A DNA stretch of 10,148 nucleotides from Spirogloea muscicola (lineage: Eukaryota; Streptophyta; Zygnematophyceae; Spirogloeales; Spirogloeaceae): assembly GCA_009602725.1 (NCBI GenBank), contig WELB01000094.1, forward strand, positions 466,264-476,411, written 5' to 3'. A program made the translations under genes and the position numbers. The notes beneath the pieces are model-generated. The model did no database searches. It saw only the letters and a program-made list of their open reading frames with translations, and had not been told where the DNA came from. Position 1 is the stretch's first letter. Every line of letters starts with the position of its first letter. This document shows positions 1 through 6,860 of this stretch, piece by piece.

Positions 1-1034
1 CCGCCGTCGGCGTCCCGCCCGCCGCGCCGGGGCCCGGCGGCGGCGGTGTGGGGCCCGGGTACAAGGCCGGCCTCGCCAGCCGGTGAGGGCCTCGCCGCCG
101 CCGTTAGCTCTCGTTCCGCTTTGATGGGGAGCTAACGACCCAAACCTTGGGAACGTACTGATCCCCCAGAGGCCGCCCCTGACGGCCATGACGGCTCTTC
201 CGTCGCTTGCTTGGATCCATGTGGACAGCTTCTACAGCTCGGAGCAGGGCCTGGTGATCAGCTTCTTCTTCCGCATCCTCGTCTTCATCCTCTCCCTCAT
301 TGCCTTCTCCGTCATGGCCGCTGACAGCCTATACGGCTTCGACGCCACCAACATCGACGCCTATGCGTGAGCCCCCCCCTGCCACGATTGCCCTGCCCTC
401 TGGCCAGGCCCGCTGGCCCCTTCCCTGCGCCAGCCACCGGGCTCCTCACGAGCCGCTCTTCTGAGCTGCAGCTTTCTCGTGGCGTCCATGGTCCTCCTGT
501 GCGCCTGGAGCCTGCTCATGATCATCGTCGAGGGCATCAGCTTCACCAGAGGCCGCCTGGTTGGCGGCTCAGGCCTCGTTACCGTGCGCGGCATCCTGGA
601 CTTTGTACGACCTCCTTTCCCTGCCTGCCTTTCTCCTCCCCCCCCCCCCCTCGCCTCTGTTCTTTCCTTCCTCTTCCCATCTTTTGCCTCTTTCCGTCGG
701 CCGCTATCCTGCTGCGGCCTGCTGGACGCCCGAGGTTGGCAGGCTGACTTTGATCAAGAGCGCCACATATGATGAGCTTTCATAAGCACAGTGGCCAAGT
801 GTGACTTTGAGCAATTGACATCGGGCCCAACTGCTGATGCGCCCTGCTACCATGTGGGTGCAGATATTCTTCCTCCTTGGCTTTGCTGGTGCTTGCGCGG
901 CTGCGGGCGTCACCACCCTCGGTGGCTTGTTTAAGAACAGCCAGGCCAGGGCTGCAGTTGCCATGGCGTTCCTCGCGGCCTTTGCCGACATCCCGTGCTT
1001 CTTCGCCTCATTCGCAGAGCTTGTCACAGTCTGA
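1..1034 (+). CDS. CASP-like protein, CASPL5-type (5' partial, spliced)
   Basis: Four-helix plasma-membrane protein of the plant CASP-like family (MARVEL-related). The Casparian-strip CASPs of this family scaffold membrane domains; the role of CASPL5 members is not well defined. My exon model is <1-82, 238-366, 472-604 and 864-1034, all with GT-AG introns and compatible phases. Exon 1 (frame 3) gives a Gly/Pro-rich start with AVGVPPA, resembling the PVGVPP-type N-terminus of land-plant CASPL5A proteins. Helices lie at about 254-322 (ISFFFRILVFILSLIAFSVM), 472-545 (with CAW), 593-665 spliced to 864-925 (FAGACAAAG), and 945-1031. The family's conserved Arg of helix 1 (272-274) and Asp of helix 3 (599-601) are both present. 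After AFL the C-terminus has 19 residues, as in the plant homologues I recall. About 170 residues are visible. The real start codon lies upstream of the window. Family call confident; subgroup and exon 1 less so. Confidence 0.82.
83..237 (+). other. Intron of CASPL5-like gene
   Basis: The donor CCG|GTGAGG follows position 82 and the acceptor TTCTACAG|C ends at 237. Exon 1 leaves two bases (CG) of a codon, and the C at 238 completes Arg in exactly the frame of the next exon. This phase agreement and the CASPL5-like N-terminal peptide favour the intron over a start at the ATG at 188, which would lie inside it. Confidence 0.6.
367..471 (+). other. Intron of CASPL5-like gene
   Basis: The donor GTGAGC comes after TATGC, and the acceptor CTGCAG ends at 471. 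Removal joins GC and C into an Ala codon and gives the continuous peptide DAYAFLVAS leading into helix 2, as expected for the family. The intron is 105 bp and GC-rich. Confidence 0.8.
605..863 (+). other. Intron of CASPL5-like gene with long pyrimidine tract
   Basis: The donor GTACGA follows the Phe codon at 602-604 and the acceptor GGTGCAG ends at 863. The join gives ILDF-IFFLLG, which places the conserved Asp at the family's spacing from FAGACAAAG in helix 3. Starting four codons earlier would break that spacing. The first half is strongly pyrimidine-rich and contains a run of 13 C at 638-650, a likely polymorphic site. Confidence 0.7.
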
Positions 1035-2190
1035 TATTTTCGGCACGTGTAGTGTGCTGCCAATCTGGCCCACATGTTGGTCTGCTGAACACAGCCAGTG
1101 CTGGTGAAGATGATGACGAAGGCTGCACTTTTGCCTCACAAGTGTATTCCGGTAGTTGTGATACTTACAGAGATGTATACTGCAATTATGGGCCACGATA
1201 ATGGCACAGATAGCTGTGCAGATTGAGACATCTCCGCTCTTTGAGCCGCGTGGACTTGGTGACTGTGGTCTGACATACTTACAGTCAGTGCTCTCTGCAC
1301 AAGCGGGGCCCTTCATTTGGCCCTGTACTTCTGTTGTAAAGTATGTGGTGATGCTTCCAAGTAAAGGTGCTTACAGTGGCACCTTACCCTGCGAGTACAT
1401 CTAATAAGAAGCACTCGCGAGCAAATATACTTTTCTGTCGATGCTGCTATGTTTCAGGATGGATGGCTGGCTACTTCTGGACTGCCATAAGAGGCAAGTA
1501 TGCCCAGGAGCATTCGTGACCGCCGTGCTTCTGACAACTACTGCATTGGTAGCATTCCCTCCTTATTTGTATTGTGAGGTAGTAATGGTGCTGACAGGAA
1601 CCACATGTGCAATTCAGAAATTAATTTGGAGGATTCTGGCATGAGCTGCTTGCCTGGGATTTGTAGCTGTCGGTAAGACATCAAGAGGTGCAGGACAGTT
1701 GACAGCTTGCAAGGTCAGTGCAGCTAGAATGTCAGGTTATTGTAATTACTTCCTCATCTGCCATTAGTACTGAGCTGCAAGGGCTCAGGGTTTATTGGCA
1801 GTATTTACATACCAAAGGGTGAGTATTTGTTTCTCAACCATCATGGCCGTCGGCAGGTAGTTGGTAAATTTTGGCTCTATCAGAGAGAATGCCGCCCGGC
1901 TTCTTGTGTTATATGTGGGAGCTGCAGTTCTTCTTACTGTCAGGTCCTCCTCTTTGCTCGGCGTGCATTGCTACCACTGGTTCACCTTCCAACTTGGTTA
2001 AATCCGCCAGCTTGGTTATGAGCTGGGACAGGTCCACGACCCTTGGAGAGGACAGCGGCAGTGATCAGCAGCCCCTTCAAGCGAGCTCCAGCTAAGAACG
2101 CTACATGATGCACATTTGAGCTGGGGCTTCCCCCATGGCCCCGTTCATGCTTATTGGGCTGGCCCTTCACAGCCACCGCTGTCATGGAGG
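1035..2190. other. Non-coding stretch; probable 3' UTR then unassigned
   Basis: Clearly less GC-rich than the gene before it and the repeats after it. No open frame longer than about 70 codons has family character. The first few hundred bases are presumably the 3' UTR of the CASPL5-like gene; no AATAAA is present near its stop. Three short segments could be hydrophobic exons: about 1455-1515 (WMAGYFWTAIRGKY), 1650-1672 (CLGFVAVG), and 1883-1945 (ENAARLLVLYVGAAVLL), the last preceded by CAG. They do not join into a recognisable protein, so I make no gene call. Confidence 0.4.
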
Positions 2191-2195
2191 AGCCT

Positions 2196-2221
2196 TTCCT
2201 CTCCTCTCCTCTCCTCTCCTC
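2196..2221. repeat. TCCTC microsatellite
   Basis: Five perfect or near-perfect tandem units of TCCTC, read directly from the sequence. It lies in non-coding sequence between the CASPL5-like gene and the first retroelement relics. Confidence 0.9.
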
Positions 2222-2419
2222 ATTGCCTTTGATGCCCTCGCCCCCTTCAAGAGACTCAACTGATTTCGAGGATGGGATGAGTGAGGGGCGTTTTAGAGAG
2301 ATTTTTATAGGGGGGTCGATGGCTGTGGAAGGCCTGCGCGAAGCAATCTGCAAGTCCAACCAAGTTGGTAAAACTCAACCACGCAAGTGGGCAAGTGTGC
2401 ACTACAAATGGCCGCTGTG

Positions 2420-2505
2420 AAATTCCAAAGTCACCAGCCGCAAGTTGGAAGACGATGATGAGAGCTCTCCAGGATGATGCAGGGGCGCTAAGGCCAGCCC
2501 ACAAA
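2420..2505 (-). pseudogene. Very decayed retroelement C-terminal tail relic
   Basis: On the minus strand, GGGCTGG, CTGCATC and then TCCAACTTGCGGCTGGTGAC follow the same order and roughly the same spacing as the tail of the module copies further right (AGGCTGGGCT, CTGCATC, CTCCGACTTGC). In protein terms this is the end of the AGxALAAAS...SDLRLL peptide. The frame is lost and no stop can be assigned. The assignment rests only on this ordered similarity and could be coincidental. Confidence 0.35.
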
Positions 2506-2644
2506 AGAATGACGACGTCCAGAAGGAAGTGCAGCTCTTATCAAGGCGATGGCTACCAATTATGCGTTCCCGACGGAAAGTGGATAGCAGGCTAGCTCAG
2601 AAGATACAAACAAGGTCCAAAGGAGCTGAAAATCGAAGGGGAGA

Positions 2645-2770
2645 TTAGTCACCCCGAGTCCACAGCCACAAGTCGGAGTAACTTGCAGCTGGAAAAGAGT
2701 CACCCGGATAAAACCCAACCCAGAAGTAGCAACCAAAGCGCGGCCTGCCCACAAGAGCATTGCGTGAGTG
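2645..2770 (-). pseudogene. Decayed retroelement C-terminal tail relic
   Basis: The minus strand reads WAGRALVATSGLGFI and then, after a one-base frame change, GDSFPAASYSDLWLWTRGD followed by TAA at 2645-2647. This matches the end of the module copies elsewhere in the window (AGRALAAASG ... SYSDLLLLTRG-stop). Only the last 40 or so codons survive. It is the leftmost copy I can identify with reasonable confidence, and it has the same orientation as the 4006-5622 array. Confidence 0.65.
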
Positions 2771-2779
2771 TCATGCCAC

Positions 2780-3369
2780 ATGATATGGGCTGCCAGATAA
2801 CGTATTAGCAGAAGTAGTCGACAAATCGGCCTCTACATGGTGAGCAGAGCAGACCACCAACGCGTAGGAGGAAGTTCGCATTGTAATGTTTTGCATAATA
2901 TCGAACAAGGACGTAGACGGTAGTTGCGATTATCTGATATTAGAGCAGAGCTGGTGAGTTTGATGTCTACAGTAAAATTATGCAAGCACACAAGATGTAC
3001 AGTCAAGCACTCAGTGCAAGTCTCTGAGCACAAGTATCATAACGTTTCAAGTTCAAAACCAATACCTGAATGGTCTCCGTAATCAATAGATAGTGTCTCG
3101 AGCTCGAGCACGGGCAAAGCCCAGCTATCTATGAAGCTTGCGTGGTCCCGACTGAGATGCGATATGCACTCTTGCAAAGAAATTGAAAGATGCTGAAGAT
3201 ATGCAGCAACTTCTGAGCAACGCAAATCAATGCTTGTCAACCACTCACACAACACACAAGGTCACAATCCTAGTGGCTTACGGAGTTTGGTCCGGTCTTA
3301 CACGCCGGCAATGGAGCTTCCCGGGATAAGGATCTATAGCAGCTACTGTGCATGGTGCCTATGCCCACG
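2780..3369. other. Unassigned non-coding stretch
   Basis: About 590 bases of moderate GC with only short open frames on either strand. None has recognisable motifs, and I see no repeat structure, RNA gene or retroelement tail signature. Confidence 0.5.
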
Positions 3370-3701
3370 CCCTCCTGGCACGGCACTGGTCGTGCACGCT
3401 ACGCCTACCATGCAACAGAGGCGTCGGCAGCGGCAGCGGCGGCGGCAGCGGCGGGAACAACCAGAGTGAGAGACTGGGCCGAGAGGACTTGTCTCGACCA
3501 GATGGCCCCTCCCATTGAACAATGTATTTCCTCCTGACCAAGCAATGAGGGGGTGGAGGACCGGGGCCGAATCAAGTCCACTCGGTCCAGTCCCTCACTC
3601 TGGCTGTTGCCACCGCTGTCGCCGCCGCTGCCGCCGCCGCCGTTGCGGTCGCTGTTGCATCAGTAGGCGTAGCGGGCGCGTCCAGTGCCGCGCTCCGAGC
3701 G
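3370..3701. repeat. Foldback (long hairpin) element, MITE-like
   Basis: The left arm at about 3370-3520 is the reverse complement of the right arm at about 3541-3701, roughly four bases in five by eye with small indels. The clearest ends are CGGCACTGG at 3381-3389 and CCAGTGCCG at 3682-3690. Inside, both arms carry CGCTACGCCTAC, ATGCAACAG, a GGC/CAG-rich tract and CCAGAGTGAG. The spacer is only about 20 bases. Read inward, both arms also encode a similar Ala-rich stretch followed by RVRDW, so this may be an inverted duplication of a former coding segment. No target-site duplication could be identified. The ends are approximate. Confidence 0.75.
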
Positions 3702-4005
3702 CGAGTCCACTTCGACGTTCGCTTGTACGCCTTCTCGGCCTATGATTGAGGGCTTTCTCTTTGTGTGGTGTGGGTGGCAAGATGGCACTGCGAGCCGATG
3801 TCAGGATTCAATACCGGCGGCAAAGATGGGCCTGTACGCCGTTGCCAGACGAGGCACGGGCAGCTGATTGGGTTGTGCGCCCGCGTCAAGAGGGACCTCG
3901 AGCGGTGATTTGGATGCGCCTGTCGGGGCGGCAATTCCGGGTGAGCGCCAACGCCACGCAAGTCCTGGGCGGCCGACTTGCTGCTGCTAACCCGGAAGAA
4001 CACAC
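3702..4005. other. Unassigned spacer; possible opposite-strand tail remnant at 3964-3993
   Basis: An open plus-strand frame crosses this stretch (3746-4249), but its second half is antisense to a retroelement relic and its first half has no recognisable motif. At 3964-3993 the plus strand reads ADLLLLTRK, similar to the SDLLLLTRG ending of the module copies. It may be a remnant in opposite orientation to the neighbouring minus-strand array. Confidence 0.3.
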
Positions 4006-4425
4006 TCAGTATTCCCTGCGAGGCAACCGCAATTCAGAGAAATTGGGCTCCTGGCACCGGGTCCCCTGGCCAGGGCCAGAGGCAGCAGGAGGGCACGACC
4101 GGCACGCAGATGCGGCGCGCAAGCTATGGACCTCTGCAGCGAGAGGGACAAGCGCATGCAATACACTTGCGCGAGCGAGCCTGCTGCATGTAACTCCACC
4201 GGCTACCCATGGTATCGGCGGGAGATGGCGTGACACGAGAGCTGGTTGAGCAGCTCGAGCCACCGAGCGCCCAACACCCCGTGGGTGTCGATGGCGAGCG
4301 GGAAGAATTCGTCTTCCCGCGGGTGGTCTGCGTACTTTAAGTCCTTAGCCCGAGCGGCGCAGGCCACCGCAAACCCAGCCTCGGAGGCAGAATGTGCGGG
4401 GTGAATGCGGTCGTAGAAAGGGGGG
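4006..4425 (-). pseudogene. RT-type C-terminal nuclease/tail module, 5'-truncated
   Basis: It opens with YDRIHP, just after the place where fuller copies read LDVVTTDSFDR. It then runs through AARAKDLKYADHP, EFFPLAIDTHGVLGARW, the helical tail AQVYCMRLSLSLQRS and LRAGRALL, ending in a TGA at 4006-4008. A stop after AISRRYHG and later frame changes break the reading frame. The zinc knuckle and the first nuclease motif are missing. I infer it belongs to the C-terminus of a non-LTR retrotransposon reverse transcriptase protein, because FFPLAID.HG plus a basic RLSVSLQR helix is typical there. Its 5' edge abuts the 3' end of another copy (4425-4437). Confidence 0.7.
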
Positions 4426-4545
4426 GCCAAGAGCGCTGTCTCAGAGCTTGGGTAGGATGGATCACTCAGTAACCACGAGTGAGGAGCCGCACATCCGAAG
4501 GACTAGCAGCCGGAGAGCAATCGCAAACCGTTCGCGACTCACAGG
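4425..4545 (-). pseudogene. Retroelement tail fragment with 3' UTR
   Basis: The minus strand reads in frame DCSPAASPSDVRLLTRGY and then TGA at 4466-4468. The following 41 bases (GTGATCCATCCTA...) closely match those after the stop of the plus-strand copy at 6594, ending in AGCGCTCTTGGCC at 4425-4437. Only about the last 20 codons remain recognisable. The next downstream copy starts directly at the end of this 3' UTR. Confidence 0.75.
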
Positions 4546-4664
4546 TCCTAACGAAAGCAAGCGCGGCTACATTAACTGGTGGCTGGGAGAGGCCAGCCCG
4601 AAGGAATGGATAAGGTCTGAAGGAGCCGGGGTGCTAAGGACTAAGACATCAGCAAAGGGGACGT
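4546..4664. other. Spacer between retroelement relics
   Basis: On the minus strand this follows the stop at 4665. A short block (CTTATCCATTCCTTCGGGC) resembles CTTGTCCATTCCTTTTGGGC just before the nuclease module at the right edge of the window, so it may be a further scrap of upstream module sequence. Otherwise unassigned. Confidence 0.3.
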
Positions 4665-4908
4665 TCAGTAACGTCTAGTCAGAAGATGCAAGTCAGAATA
4701 GCTCGCAGGTGGAAAGACGTCGCCCTAACGGAAGCCGGAGGCCGCTGCCAAAGCGCAGCCTGCGCGCAAGTGAAGCGGTCGTAGGAGTTGGTGGTCACTA
4801 CGTCTAGGATGAGACGCGGCCCCATGCTAGTGGGGTGGCCAAGAGGTCGACGCGACTGGCGTGGAATCCGTCCGCCCGCTGCTGTAGCGGCATGACTGCG
4901 GAGTTCTC
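4665..4908 (-). pseudogene. Module copy with large internal deletion
   Basis: The minus strand gives NSAVMPLQQRADGFHASRVDLLATPLA and, after a frame change, RLILDVVTTNSYDR, the first nuclease motifs. It then jumps directly to HLRAGCALAAASGFR and SYSDLHLLTRRY with TGA at 4665-4667. Compared with the neighbouring fuller copy at 4955-5622, several hundred bases covering KYADHP, FFPLAID and RLSVSLQRS are absent. There is also an in-frame stop within the tail. It begins only a few bases after the 3' UTR of the copy at 4955-5622. Confidence 0.75.
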
Positions 4909-4954
4909 GGGAAAGCGCTAAAAGCACACATGTAATCAAGTAGCTACCAAACAC

Positions 4955-5622
4955 TCAGTCACCCCTACTAACCAGCCGCAAGTCGGAGAAATTGGTCTCC
5001 AGTAGTGGGTCCCCTGGCTAGGGCCAGAGGCTGCAGCTAAGGCACAAAGGTGCGCAGATGCAGCCGCAAGCCATGGACCTCTGCAGCGAGACGGACAAGC
5101 GCATGCGATGCACCTGCGCGAGCAAGCCTGCTGCATGGAAATCCACCGGCTCCCCATGGCACCGGCGGGAGATAGCGTGACGGGAGAGCTTGTGGAGCAG
5201 CTCGAGCCACCGAGCGCCCAATGCGCCGTGGCTGTCGATGGCGAGCAGGAAGAAGTCGTCGTCCCGCGGGTGGTCGGCGTACGTCAACTCCATGGCCCTG
5301 GCGGCGCAGGCCAACGCATGTCCAGCGTGGCGTGGAGTCGGTCGAAAGAGTCAGTGGTCACCACGTCCAGGATGAGACGCGGCCCGCCAGCCAGGGGAGC
5401 GGCCAGGAGGTCGACCCGCCTGGCATGGAGACCGTCCGCCCTCTGCTGATGCCGGCATGACGGAGGAGTTCTTGGCGGCCACCGAGAAGCCGGCTTCCAT
5501 TAGATTGCCATGCATGGTATCGCGGAGGAGGTCGTGCGCCGCCGTCCGTTCACCACTGTGGGTACATCGTAAGACATGGGCGGCCAGCTCCGCACCCTCG
5601 GCCCCCCGCTCGCCACATTTGG
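4955..5622 (-). pseudogene. Near-complete zinc-knuckle plus nuclease-like module (RT C-terminus)
   Basis: Order on the minus strand: KCGERGAEGAELAAHVLRC (zinc knuckle, its first Cys lost at the 5' junction), TAAHDLLRDTM, AGFSV, VMPASAEGG, RRVDLLAAPLAGGPRLILD, VVTTDSFDR, RAMELTYADHP, DDFFLLAIDSHGALGARW, AQVHRMRLSVSLQRSM, LARGP, and the tail ending SRGD with TGA at 4955-4957. At least three frame changes separate these blocks. R-x-x-D followed by hydrophobic-D-V-V is what one expects of a PD-(D/E)XK-type fold such as the endonuclease of R2-like elements. That assignment is inference from pattern, not from a search. The 5' edge joins abruptly to an unrelated 80-bp repeat segment at 5621. Confidence 0.7.
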
Positions 5623-5700
5623 GGTATTGAGGGCGCCCTGTCTGCCTAGCCTTTGGCTCCGTCATGAACACCTGTATGCATCTGGCTGGCAGTTTACAGC
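5621..5700 (+). repeat. 80-bp segment identical to 9358-9437
   Basis: GGGGTATTGAGGGCGCCCTG through GGCAGTTTACAGC is identical over 80 bases to 9358-9437, and related in reverse complement to 7494-7563 with several differences. In the two other places it spans the end of a module copy (GTAT-TGA) and the start of its 3' UTR. Here it is cut off from any such tail and fused to the zinc-knuckle copy on the other strand. Confidence 0.9.
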
Positions 5701-5861
5701 TCGGCACATTCACATACCACTCCCTGGAGGCATTATTGATTGTGTGTTATAAGGTCTAAGTAAATATTTCTCTTCAATAAAGAACTTTAAGCCCCGAAGC
5801 TTATAGCACTTGTCCTTTTCACCTTCCAGCACCGGGTTGGCGGCGGCAGACCGAGGAGCGA
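5701..5861. other. AT-richer spacer at the centre of the divergent arrays
   Basis: A short AT-rich stretch (about 5735-5805) in otherwise GC-rich sequence, containing one AATAAA at 5776-5781. The minus-strand retroelement array starts to its left and the plus-strand array to its right. No gene is recognised. The AATAAA has no associated plus-strand coding sequence upstream, so I do not call it a polyadenylation signal. Confidence 0.4.
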
Positions 5862-6594
5862 GTGGACGGCGATACGGAATGCCTCGTCGGGTCCTGGCTG
5901 GGAGTCCCCCCTCCTTGTCTTCTGGGTGTGCTGCAGTGCGAGTGCGGGGAACGATCGGCAGAATCAGCGGAGCTGTCGGCGCACGTCCTCCGCTGCGCAA
6001 CTGGAGGTGAATGCACTGCTGCCCACGACCTCCTCAGGGATGCCATGTTCGGCATTTGCCTGGAGGCTGGGCTGGAGAAGACGTCCGTCATGCCTATCCT
6101 GCAGAAGGCGGATAAACTCCACACTCGACGAGTCGACTTGATGGCCACCACGCCGGGCGGCGGCCCGCGCGTCATTGCTTGATGTTGTCACCACTGATGT
6201 AGTTGACCGTTCCAATCTGGGGCTTGCTGCCTCGAGGGCTGCCCATGCTGCGGCGACAGCCGCTCACACCAAGGAGACGAAGCACGCAGATCACCCAGCA
6301 GGGGACAACTTCGTGCCCCTGGCCGTGCACAGGGCTCCCAGTGGCTCGACCTGTTGGCCCAGCTTGCGCGGCGCGCTGTGTCCCGCAAGCGAGGTGAGCA
6401 GGCTGACTTCAACGCCCCAGGCTCGCTAGCTCAGGTCTACCGTATGCGCCTCTCTATCTCCCTAAAGCGATCCATGGCCCACACCTTGCACCTGCGAGCC
6501 GGCCGTGCTCTAGCTTCAGTCTCTGGCTCTCGTCAGGGGGATTGCTTTCCGGCTGCTGGTCTTGGACTTGCGGCTCCTCACTCGTGGTTACTGA
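5862..6594 (+). pseudogene. Most complete zinc-knuckle, nuclease-like and tail module (frameshifted)
   Basis: The frame opening at 5862 reads WLGVPPPCLLGV, then CECGERSAESAELSAHVLRC (zinc knuckle, C-x-C ... H-x3-C), TAAHDLLRDAMFG, TSVMPILQKADKL, RRVDLMATTPGGGP. A frame change near 6175 leads to LDVVTTD, KETKHADHPAGDNFVPLAV. A second near 6330 leads to WLDLLAQLARRAVSRK, AQVYRMRLSISLKRSM and LRAGRALASVSG. A third gives DLRLLTRGY with TGA at 6592-6594. Zinc knuckle followed by R-x-x-D ... LDVV ... KY/KH ... F-x-PLA, at the C-terminal end of an ORF, is the layout of reverse transcriptase proteins of non-LTR retrotransposons. No reverse transcriptase core is present. The 3' UTR runs to GGCC at 6632-6635. 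Confidence 0.72.
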
Positions 6595-6641
6595 GTGATC
6601 CATCCTAACCAAGCTCTGAGACAGCGCTTTTGGCCTTCTGT

Positions 6642-6785
6642 ATGCGGCTGTCACTCCAGCGCTCCCTGGCTCACGCAGTCCACTTGCGAGCAGGCTGGGC
6701 TATGGCTGCTGCATCTGGGTCTAGGCGGAGCGCCTCTTCCCCAGCTGCGAGTTACTCCGACTTGCTGCTGCTCACTCGTGGTTAG
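6642..6785 (+). pseudogene. Retroelement C-terminal tail, 48 codons, in frame
   Basis: One uninterrupted frame reads MRLSLQRSLAHAVHLRAGWA, continues through AAASGSRR and SYSDLLLLTRG, and ends in TAG at 6783-6785. It aligns without gaps to the last third of the module copies. It begins six bases after the GGCC that ends the 3' UTR of the preceding copy, in the same orientation. The inverted-repeat element at 6797 starts 11 bases after its stop, so its own 3' UTR is essentially missing. Too short to act alone. Confidence 0.8.
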
Positions 6786-6796
6786 TCATTCAGGGC

Positions 6797-6860
6797 CAAT
6801 TTACACTTGGACGGACGGACGCGGTCGTTGCGTCCGCCCCGTCGGGGGGGGGGACGCGGC
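6797..6860 (+). repeat. Left terminal inverted repeat with subterminal hairpin
   Basis: A 64-bp stretch matching the reverse complement of 9605-9668 with one gap and about six substitutions. It contains CGGACGC-GGTCGTT-GCGTCCG (about 6816-6836), a perfect 7-bp stem with a 7-base loop, preserved exactly in the right copy. A run of ten G follows. It lies 11 bases after the stop of a module tail. Confidence 0.85.

Noticed and set aside
188-370. ATG at 188 as the start of the membrane protein, with TGA at 368
   Set aside because: The TGA belongs to the GTGAGC donor of the next intron. The residues from 188 to 237 are not conserved, and an in-phase upstream exon with a family-like N-terminus exists.
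638-650. C13 run as a regulatory element
   Set aside because: It is a mononucleotide run inside a pyrimidine-rich intron, and it may also be a sequencing artefact.
1441-2095. Second small membrane-protein gene after CASPL5 (hydrophobic candidate exons)
   Set aside because: The segments have poor or missing splice sites on one side, do not join in phase, and match no family I know.
3352-3537. Poly-Ala protein on the plus strand
   Set aside because: It is the translation of a GGC/CAG-rich arm of the foldback, with no domain beyond the repeat. Mentioned only as evidence of inverted duplication.
3359-3541. Chromodomain-like peptide RRKYIVQWEG on the minus strand
   Set aside because: Only about ten residues resemble the motif. 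They lie in the foldback hairpin, and the rest of the frame is a triplet-repeat translation.
3746-4249. Open plus frame of 167 codons
   Set aside because: Its second half is the exact antisense of a recognisable minus-strand module relic, and the first half has no known motif. GC-rich antisense frames stay open by chance.
5351-5713. Minus frame with an ATG at 5711-5713 and a zinc knuckle as a genuine new gene
   Set aside because: The first 30 codons are an antisense 3' UTR segment, the first Cys is lost, and the frame leaves the module after SAEGG. It is a chimeric relic rather than a gene.
5776-5781. AATAAA as a polyadenylation signal
   Set aside because: It lies in an AT-rich spacer with no plus-strand coding sequence ending before it. 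One hexamer is expected by chance.
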